From: Candidatus Sabulitectum sp.
GTDB lineage: Bacteria > Fermentibacterota > Fermentibacteria > Fermentibacterales > JCC-6
Length of the DNA stretch: 11,467 nt
Assembly (NCBI GenBank): GCA_023136985.1
Contig: JAGLQD010000254.1
Span: forward strand, 1 to 11,467
Reading direction: 5' to 3'
Positions 6,569 to 11,467 of the stretch are shown piece after piece. The stretch's first letter is position 1, and every line of letters begins with the position of its first letter. The position numbers were made by a program, and so were the translations under genes. Under the pieces are notes generated by a model. The model was not told where the DNA came from and made no database searches. It saw only the letters and a list, made by a program, of their open reading frames with translations.

Positions 6569-6757
6569 AAGGAGACTATTGAAATGCTTTGAGTAGAGAT
6601 GCCCGTGCTGAATATTTTGACAACTCATTGTTCGGTTTGTAGGATCGCAACATGATGATAAAAACAAGCCGTAACACCAGTTTCGAATTTTTGTGTTGTT
6701 CTGCCGACATTTCTGTATCGGCAGCGGGGTCTGTATTGTAGAATAATCTGAATATCA
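6569..6757. other. Non-coding stretch upstream of cysM; no gene seen
   Basis: Together with the cyclase-like remnant, this makes a gene-free gap of about 450 bases between the kinase remnant and cysM. I see no convincing coding frame on either strand here. It contains a 7-base-pair hairpin (CTGCCGA at 6701-6707 with TCGGCAG at 6718-6724, loop of 10) and a candidate -10 box at 6739. The hairpin has no T-run and is not a convincing terminator; a regulatory role is possible but unsupported. Confidence 0.4.
6739..6744 (+). promoter_or_regulatory. Candidate -10 box for cysM
   Basis: TAGAAT preceded by ATTG repeats exactly the ten-base context (ATTGTAGAAT) of the permease promoter's -10 region. 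No good -35 hexamer lies 16-18 bases upstream, so this would need an activator or be weak. It would place the transcript start about 65 bases before the cysM ATG. Confidence 0.35.
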
Positions 6758-6817
6758 ATGGATTACAAATGCCCATGGCCGGAAGGTCGTGGGATTCTTT
6801 GCGTTAAGGGGAAAACA

Positions 6818-7726
6818 ATGTTGAATAATGTAGATGGAATTTTAGGTACAATCGGAAATACGCCACTGGTTCAGCTTAGATATCTTGGCCCAAAGAATGG
6901 GGCAAGAATACTGGTAAAACTTGAAGGTTCTAATCCAGGTGGCTCAGTAAAAGACAGATCCGCTCTGTGGATGGTGAGAGACGCCGTGAGCAGTGGATTT
7001 CTATACGCCGGTAAAACAATTTTGGAGGCAACCTCAGGGAATACTGGAATTGGTCTGGCCATGGTGGGTGCAGCAATGGGATACAGAGTAAAACTTGTTC
7101 TTCCGGAAAGCGTCAGTATGGAGCGTAGACATGTGCTTTCCGCCTTTGGAGCAGAGCTTCTTCTAACACCGGGTGAGAAGGGAACAGATGGGGCCATTTC
7201 CCAGGCTGAAAGACTATTTGATCAGGATAGTGATAAGTTTTACATGCCTGATCAATACAGCAACAGAGCGAACTGGTTGAGTCATTATGAGTCCACCGCA
7301 CCGGAGATAATCAGGCAGGCATCAGGAAATATAGATGCATTTGTGGCCGGCATTGGAACTGGGGGAACTCTCATGGGAGTTGGACGCAGGCTGAAGGAAT
7401 TTTCACATGAGGTTCGGATAATCGGCGTGGAGCCTGAGATAGGGCACAGTATTCAGGGATTGAAGAATTTGAAAGAATCAGCAAAACCAGCAATATTTGA
7501 AGAAGACAGACTTGACTCCATCATAAGTAAATCCGATTCAGATGCCTTTGCAATGACTAGAGATCTGGCTTTGAGGGAAGGACTGTTCGTTGGGATGAGC
7601 GGTGGAGCAGCTGTCAGCGCGGCAATTCAGGTTGCGCGTGACATGAATCCTGGAGAAACGGTAGTAGTGCTTATTGCTGACCGTGGTGACAGATATATTT
7701 CAACCGGTGTGTTTCATTCCAGGTGA
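6818..7726 (+). CDS. cysM: Cysteine synthase, CysM type (O-acetylserine sulfhydrylase B)
   Basis: A PLP fold-II enzyme that makes L-cysteine from O-acetylserine and sulfide (CysM forms may also use thiosulfate). Visible motifs are IGNTPLVQL (12-20), the PLP lysine K45 in NPGGSVKDRSA, the substrate loop TSGNTG (72-77), the phosphate-binding GIGTGGT (178-184), GMSGGAA (259-265) and the end ADRGDRYISTGVF (287-299). The DRGDRYxSTGVF ending and the ERR block near 102-104 follow E. coli CysM rather than CysK, as does the length of 302 residues. The ATG at 6818 is chosen because AAGGGG (6806-6811) is six bases before it; an in-frame ATG at 6758 would add 20 residues (including PWPEGRG) that do not fit the family. 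The gene follows the decayed region and may be the first of the rightward unit, but no serine acetyltransferase gene is near. Family is certain; CysM versus another beta-family sulfhydrylase is likely but not proven. Confidence 0.9.
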   Translation: MLNNVDGILGTIGNTPLVQLRYLGPKNGARILVKLEGSNPGGSVKDRSALWMVRDAVSSGFLYAGKTILEATSGNTGIGLAMVGAAMGYRVKLVLPESVSMERRHVLSAFGAELLLTPGEKGTDGAISQAERLFDQDSDKFYMPDQYSNRANWLSHYESTAPEIIRQASGNIDAFVAGIGTGGTLMGVGRRLKEFSHEVRIIGVEPEIGHSIQGLKNLKESAKPAIFEEDRLDSIISKSDSDAFAMTRDLALREGLFVGMSGGAAVSAAIQVARDMNPGETVVVLIADRGDRYISTGVFHSR

Positions 7727-7727
7727 T

Positions 7728-7850
7728 ATGAAAGCGAAGTTCTATTGGCGCACCCTGAAATATTTGCTATTTATTGGGAGAATGAAGTTGCTGATCACAT
7801 TATTTGTCAAGAGGCACAGAGCAAATGAATACGCATATTTTTACCGTTGA
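7728..7850 (+). CDS. Possible small basic, hydrophobic ORF of 40 codons
   Basis: An ATG two bases after the cysM stop opens a 40-codon frame ending in TGA at 7848-7850. It overlaps the first 26 bases of the deacetylase gene in another frame. The predicted peptide starts MKAKFYWRTLKYLLFIG, has a hydrophobic centre and many K and R residues. AGGTG (7721-7725) is too close to the ATG for a normal ribosome site, so expression would depend on re-initiation after cysM. I recognise no family. It fills the otherwise empty gap between cysM and the deacetylase, but chance is as likely. Confidence 0.2.
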   Translation: MKAKFYWRTLKYLLFIGRMKLLITLFVKRHRANEYAYFYR

Positions 7851-8670
7851 TGTAGAAAACTGGTATGACGGACTCCCGAATTCTAATGACCTGAGAGCAC
7901 GTTTCAACAGTAGACTCGAAATCAATGTACGGTATCTTCTATCTATCCTTCAGGAGAAGAATATCTCAGCAACATTTTTCTGGCTTGGCTCTCTTGCGGA
8001 AAAGAACAAGGGGCTTATCAGGGAAGTTCAGAACATGGGGCACGATATTGGTTGTCATGGGTGGACGCACACACATCTTAAAGTTTTAGGCAATCGCAGA
8101 TTTCTTCATGAAACACAAAGGGCTCTTGGTACCATTGCTGAAATTACCGGAAAGCCCGTGATACACTACAGGGCTCCATTTTTCTCAATTTCTGAGCAAA
8201 CACCATGGGCTCTTCCCATACTGGCAGGAAACGGGATCAAATTTGATTCCAGCATAGTGCCTGTAAAATACTGGAGATACGGATTCCCCGGATTTAGCCC
8301 GACCTTGTCTGTTCATCAAACTGACCATGGTGAAATAACTGAAATACCAGTTTCCACCGGTAATTTTATGGGAATGAAGATTCCTTTCGGAGGTGGAGCA
8401 TGGTTTAGAATGATTCCATACAGCTTTGTAAGGAGAGGTTATCAGAATCTTGAAGAACTAGGTATGACAGGTGTTTTTTACATGCATCCGTGGGAGCTTG
8501 ACCCAGGGCATCCTGGAGTCTTTCTTAACCCTAAATACGGAATTACCCATTACAGCAATCTTGGGAAATGCGAGAAAAAATTGAGGCTCCTGCTTGATCA
8601 CTTCAGATTCACATCTATAGATCAATTCTTCTCGGCTTCCTGTGGCAGAGAATTTGATAGATTCAAATAG
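7825..8670 (+). CDS. Polysaccharide deacetylase, XrtA/PEP-CTERM-associated type (DUF3473-like end)
   Basis: A carbohydrate esterase family 4 (NodB fold) enzyme that removes N-acetyl groups from a glycan with one metal ion. The order is FTVDVENWYD with D9 (catalytic base/metal), SATFFWLG (48-55), HGWTH with metal ligands H78 and H82, YRAPFFSIS (115-123) and, near the end, FYMHPWELDP with H221. The DVENW opening and the late FYxHPWE motif are those of the subgroup found with exosortase/PEP-CTERM exopolysaccharide loci, where the C-terminal part is DUF3473. Length is 281 residues and there is no signal peptide, so it probably acts on a lipid-linked precursor in the cytosol. The ATG at 7825 has AGAGG (7810-7814) ten bases upstream and gives the compact N-terminus of this group; the TTG at 7804 would add seven residues. 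No exosortase, glycosyltransferase or PEP-CTERM protein lies in the window. Fold sure; substrate unknown. Confidence 0.88.
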   Translation: MNTHIFTVDVENWYDGLPNSNDLRARFNSRLEINVRYLLSILQEKNISATFFWLGSLAEKNKGLIREVQNMGHDIGCHGWTHTHLKVLGNRRFLHETQRALGTIAEITGKPVIHYRAPFFSISEQTPWALPILAGNGIKFDSSIVPVKYWRYGFPGFSPTLSVHQTDHGEITEIPVSTGNFMGMKIPFGGGAWFRMIPYSFVRRGYQNLEELGMTGVFYMHPWELDPGHPGVFLNPKYGITHYSNLGKCEKKLRLLLDHFRFTSIDQFFSASCGREFDRFK

Positions 8671-8699
8671 ATTATGTCACTTATTCGAAGGGTGTTGAA

Positions 8700-9278
8700 A
8701 TGACGGAGAAAATCCCCTCACGGGAAGATGCGTTTGCTTTACTTAAAGAGTACAATTCAAGTGAATCACTCATAAAACATGCTCTTTCTGTTGAAGCAGT
8801 AATGCGTCACATAGCAGAGCAGAAGGAAGAAGATCCTGATAAGTGGGGTGTGATCGGTCTGATACACGATCTGGACTACGAAATGTTCCCGGAGCAGCAC
8901 TGCACAAAGACCCGTGAGATACTGGAGGAAAGGAATTGGCCAGGGGAATATATCAGGGCAGTGGTATCCCATGCGTGGGGCATCTGCAGCGATGTGAGAC
9001 CAGAGTCAGTTATGGAGAAATACCTCTATGCTATTGACGAACTAACAGGGCTGGTGACCGCCTGCGTATTGGTGAGACCTTCCCGGAGTCTTATGGATCT
9101 GAAAGTGAAATCGGTTAAAAAGAAATGGAAGAACAGGCATTTTGCAGCTGGAGCCAACCGGGAAGTCATGGAGAAAGGTGCTGAGATGCTGGGAATCCAG
9201 ATACCTGAGTTGATCCAGGATGTTATTGACGGTATGAGGACAGTAGCGGACCAAATAGGGCTGGATGGCAGTAACTGA
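8700..9278 (+). CDS. HD-domain phosphohydrolase (COG2316-like)
   Basis: A 192-residue protein of the HD metal-dependent phosphohydrolase superfamily. Metal ligands are seen as H27 (LIKHALSVEAVM), H56-D57 (GLIHDLDYE), H91 in VVSHAWG, and D113 in YAIDELTG. The later ACVLVRPSRSLMDLKVKSVKKKWKNRHFAAGANR block is a hallmark of a conserved but uncharacterised bacterial group of stand-alone HD proteins. Members are annotated only as putative hydrolases; no nucleotide, cyclic-nucleotide or other substrate can be assigned from sequence. GAAGGG (8687-8692) lies seven bases before the ATG, and the start fits the family. The stop overlaps the ATG of the DUF554 membrane protein by one base, which implies translational coupling. 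The deacetylase gene ends 29 bases upstream, so the two may share a transcript. Confidence 0.85.
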   Translation: MTEKIPSREDAFALLKEYNSSESLIKHALSVEAVMRHIAEQKEEDPDKWGVIGLIHDLDYEMFPEQHCTKTREILEERNWPGEYIRAVVSHAWGICSDVRPESVMEKYLYAIDELTGLVTACVLVRPSRSLMDLKVKSVKKKWKNRHFAAGANREVMEKGAEMLGIQIPELIQDVIDGMRTVADQIGLDGSN

Positions 9279-9979
9279 TGATCGGCACTTTTGTTAACAC
9301 CGCAACAGTTCTTGCAGGCGGGCTTCTGGGCACTCTTTTTGGATCAAGGCTTTCTGAACGGATCAGAGAGACTGTGATGACAGGAATGAGCCTGGTGGTA
9401 ATTGCCCTTGGGATAAAGATGACCCTGGAAACCTCCAACATACTGATCGTTCTGGGAAGCATTACCATAGGCAGCATTCTTGGAGAGGTTCTTCATCTGC
9501 AGAGGCAGCTTGATTCCGTAGGTCTCTGGCTGGAAGCTGTGACTTCGAGATTTTCTTTTTTAAGCAGGGGTAACTTCAGTCAGGGATTTGTTACTGCAAG
9601 CCTTGTGTTCTGCGTTGGGCCTATGACCATAATGGGATCAATACAGGATGGCCTGTCCGGAGACAGTTCACTACTTCTGGTAAAAAGTGTTCTTGATGGA
9701 TTTGCCGCAATTGCCTTTGCCAGTGTAATGGGCATGGGTGTTACTTTTTCCGCCATTACCGTGTTGCTTGTTCAGGGGGCATTAACACTTGGATCCTCAC
9801 TTTTCAGTAATGTACTTACCCAGGGCATGGTTTCTGAGCTAACTGCCACTGGTGGTGTGATTATGCTTGGAATCGCAATACACATGCTTGATCTTAAAAA
9901 AATCAGGCTGGCCAATTTTCTTCCAGCACTTGCCATCGCTCCCCTGATCGTCTGGATTTCGGGTATAATTCAGGGGTAG
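9278..9979 (+). CDS. DUF554 family integral membrane protein (YdfK/YqgA-like)
   Basis: A 233-residue polytopic membrane protein, about six or seven hydrophobic segments (for example near 7-22, 35-50, 53-70, 105-120, 136-178, 190-207 and 213-231). The family traits are the opening GTFVNTATVLAGGLLGTLFG, GSILGEVLHL near 65-74, the block VFCVGPMTIMGSIQDGLSGD at 110-129, and SVLDGFAAIAFAS after it. The function of DUF554 is not known; E. coli YqgA and B. subtilis YdfK belong here and a transport role has only been guessed. It starts inside the stop of the HD gene (TGATG), so the two are translated together, which may mean a functional link. The 52 bases after its stop hold no clear terminator, so transcription may run on into the PASTA gene. 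Confidence 0.88.
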   Translation: MIGTFVNTATVLAGGLLGTLFGSRLSERIRETVMTGMSLVVIALGIKMTLETSNILIVLGSITIGSILGEVLHLQRQLDSVGLWLEAVTSRFSFLSRGNFSQGFVTASLVFCVGPMTIMGSIQDGLSGDSSLLLVKSVLDGFAAIAFASVMGMGVTFSAITVLLVQGALTLGSSLFSNVLTQGMVSELTATGGVIMLGIAIHMLDLKKIRLANFLPALAIAPLIVWISGIIQG

Positions 9980-10031
9980 TTGTTGCAGAGTTTGTGGCGC
10001 AGTTCATTTACAGTTAGCGGAAAGAGTTTTT

Positions 10032-10799
10032 TTGAACAAAGCAGTTTTCTTGTTGATCCTGGTTGTTGTCGGTGCAGGTCTTGGATTTCTCTCTGGAATA
10101 ATTTCAGCACCGATGGTGTTCGATACGCCTGTATTCATCTCTTCCATGGGTGCATCTGCAGTACCGGTAACAGTTCCGGATGTACAGGGTATGACCCGTG
10201 CTGAAGCACAGAGAACCATTGAAGGCGGCAATCTTATTCTTGCTGGTCAGTGGACCGAGTATGGCGGTTTTGAAACTATGGGTATGGTTGTCAGGCAGGA
10301 TCCTCTTGCAGGAACTCAGGTTCCTCAGGGAGCTCCAGTGAATATTTTCTGGAATGTAGGACCTCTATTCAGACCCTTCCATCCGGATTCCGTCATTGGT
10401 CTTTCAGCCAGCAGGGCAGAAGAAAAAATTGCAGACTGGCAGCTTTATACTGCGGGTAGAACAAGGATTCCTCATCCATCCATCCCAGAGGGAGAGGTAA
10501 TTGCTGTTGCTCCGTGGTTTGCTGAAAGTATTTCAGTAAGAAGACCTGTAAGACTTCTAGTATCCTCCGGGTGGACAGGTGTTCCTGTTCTGGTCGGGCT
10601 TAGCGTGTCCGAAGCTGAGAGTATTCTTGTTGGCAGACGGCTTGTTATGAAAATCATTGAGGAACGACAAATATCTGATATTCTGAAGCAGGGAACTGTA
10701 CTTGAACAGTTTCCCTATTCAGGAGAAAACTACATTTCAGGCGATACTGTTTCTGTTGTTACCGGCGCTATTGGTGGCGCTGGATGGGGTGAGTGGTAA
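10032..10799 (+). CDS. Membrane-anchored protein with three PASTA domains
   Basis: A 255-residue protein with an N-terminal membrane anchor (about 4-27, FLLILVVVGAGLG) and an extracytoplasmic part of three PASTA repeats at about 47-111, 114-179 and 183-245. Each repeat has the expected pattern: VPDVQGMTRAEAQRTIEGG with VVRQDPLAGTQVPQG in the first, SVIGLSASRAEEKI with VIAVAPWFAE in the second, VPVLVGLSVSEAESIL with VLEQFPYSGENYISG in the third. PASTA repeats bind peptidoglycan or muropeptides in PknB-type kinases and in penicillin-binding proteins, but here there is neither kinase nor transpeptidase. A structural or sensing role in the cell wall is inferred. The TTG at 10032 has GGAAAGAG (10019-10026) five bases before it. 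The stop overlaps the ATG of rpe by one base, so the two are coupled. Fold call is strong; function unknown. Confidence 0.88.
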   Translation: MNKAVFLLILVVVGAGLGFLSGIISAPMVFDTPVFISSMGASAVPVTVPDVQGMTRAEAQRTIEGGNLILAGQWTEYGGFETMGMVVRQDPLAGTQVPQGAPVNIFWNVGPLFRPFHPDSVIGLSASRAEEKIADWQLYTAGRTRIPHPSIPEGEVIAVAPWFAESISVRRPVRLLVSSGWTGVPVLVGLSVSEAESILVGRRLVMKIIEERQISDILKQGTVLEQFPYSGENYISGDTVSVVTGAIGGAGWGEW

Positions 10800-11455
10800 T
10801 GAGGAGAACAATAATTGCCCCGTCTGTTCTAGGATGCAGTCACGGGGAACTTGCCAGCGCAGCAGCTGGATTGGAAAAAGACGGAGCAGACTGGATACAT
10901 CTTGATGTTATGGATGGTGTTTTTGTGCCGGTTCTTACTTTTGGTGCAGGGGTTGCCAGAGCTGTGTGTTCAACTGTTTCTATACCTGTAGACGCACATC
11001 TTATGGTGGAACATCCTGCAGGTCTTATTGAAAGTTTTGCAGAAGCAGGATGCCGTTACATCACCTTTCATCCCGAGTCGTCAGAAAAACACATCCACCG
11101 GCTCCTGGGAAGAATCAAAGAGCTTGGGTGTTACAGTGGTCTCGCCTTGAATCCTGCCACTTCTCCGGAAATAATCAGATGGGTTGCTGATCAGCTTGAC
11201 CTTGTTCTGATCATGACTGTTAACCCAGGTTACGGCGGCCAGAAACACATAGGCGTCATGCATGAGAAAATACGAACTGTAAGAGATATCCTGGATGAGG
11301 CCGGCAGAGATGATGTTGCTATTTCAGTTGATGGAGGTGTTGATTCTTCCAACGCTGCAGAACTTGTTCAGGCTGGAGCTTCCGTTCTTGTAAGCGGCTC
11401 ATACATTACATCATCTTCAGATCGCGCAGGAGCTATTGCCGCCCTGAGGGTGTGA
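10799..11455 (+). CDS. rpe: Ribulose-phosphate 3-epimerase
   Basis: Interconverts D-ribulose 5-phosphate and D-xylulose 5-phosphate in the pentose phosphate pathway; a cytosolic metal-dependent TIM barrel. The key residues are in place: S9 in IIAPSVL, H34 and D36 in WIHLDVMDGVFVP, H67 in VDAHLMV, MTVNPGYGGQ at 139-148 (phosphate and lid loop) and D178 in ISVDGGV. The C-terminal phosphate site VSGSYI is at 198-203. Length, 218 residues, is normal. One change from the usual pattern is the asparagine of FVPN, here valine (FVPV at 42-45). The ATG at 10799 lies inside the stop of the PASTA gene (TAATG), preceded by GGGGTGAG; a GTG at 10793 is in frame but further into the upstream gene. The pairing of a PASTA protein with rpe suggests a house-keeping operon rather than a shared pathway. 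Confidence 0.94.
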   Translation: MRRTIIAPSVLGCSHGELASAAAGLEKDGADWIHLDVMDGVFVPVLTFGAGVARAVCSTVSIPVDAHLMVEHPAGLIESFAEAGCRYITFHPESSEKHIHRLLGRIKELGCYSGLALNPATSPEIIRWVADQLDLVLIMTVNPGYGGQKHIGVMHEKIRTVRDILDEAGRDDVAISVDGGVDSSNAAELVQAGASVLVSGSYITSSSDRAGAIAALRV

Positions 11456-11458
11456 GTC

Positions 11459-11467
11459 ATGAGGGAT
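11459..11467 (+). CDS. Possible start of the next gene (ATG at window edge)
   Basis: An ATG lies three bases after the rpe stop, with GAGGG-like bases in the rpe tail (11446-11450) about eight bases upstream that could serve as a ribosome site. Only three codons (ATG AGG GAT) are visible, so nothing can be said about the product. The tight spacing would fit an operon that continues from rpe. Confidence 0.3.

Noticed and set aside
6701..6724. Hairpin upstream of cysM as a terminator or riboswitch
   Set aside because: Only 7 base pairs, a 10-base loop and no T-run. I see no conserved riboswitch core, such as SAM or T-box, around it.
9980..10204. 74-codon + strand open frame starting right after the DUF554 stop
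   Set aside because: Most of it overlaps the PASTA gene in another frame; the product is rich in C, S and W with no domain, and the PASTA frame has the ribosome site.
1..11467. tRNA genes, CRISPR arrays, insertion sequences, phage or defence genes
   Set aside because: None was found: no spaced repeats, no transposase or integrase motifs, and no tRNA-like cloverleaf noticed by eye.

Overview
The window reads as an ordinary chromosomal stretch of a free-living bacterium with moderate GC. Genes are tightly packed, Shine-Dalgarno sites are clear, and TTG is used as a start more than once. An exported phosphatase, a XrtA/PEP-CTERM-type polysaccharide deacetylase and a possible outer-membrane-barrel fragment hint at a Gram-negative (diderm) lineage, perhaps in the FCB or delta-proteobacterial-like range. 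That placement is inference only; no marker in the window fixes the phylum. I saw no tRNA, rRNA, CRISPR array, insertion sequence or integrase.

Left block (1-4649, + strand). It opens with an exported Shewanella-like metallophosphatase, cut at its N-terminus by the window edge, then holo-ACP synthase (acpS). After a short gap comes a tight three-gene operon: an acetyl-CoA-synthetase-like acyl-activating enzyme, a small acidic acyl/peptidyl carrier protein, and a KBL-type PLP alpha-oxoamine synthase. A strong UUCG-loop terminator closes it. The next gene has its own sigma70-like promoter and encodes a SatP/YaaH acetate permease. Together these genes suggest a route in which acetate (or another short acid) is imported, activated, loaded on the carrier and condensed with an amino acid, probably glycine, to give an aminoketone. 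This is the most interesting system in the window.

Middle block (5311-6757, - strand). This is a decayed region. The 3' end of a hybrid histidine kinase (half a receiver, one intact receiver, one HPt domain) is joined to a degraded remnant that resembles the C-terminal part of a class III nucleotide cyclase fused to an AAA-type ATPase. The junction looks like a recombination or deletion scar.

Right block (6818-11467, + strand). It contains cysM (O-acetylserine sulfhydrylase B type), a polysaccharide deacetylase, an HD-domain phosphohydrolase overlapping a DUF554 membrane protein by one base, and a membrane-anchored protein with three PASTA domains overlapping ribulose-5-phosphate 3-epimerase (rpe) by one base. 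A further ATG lies 3 bases after the rpe stop, at the window edge.
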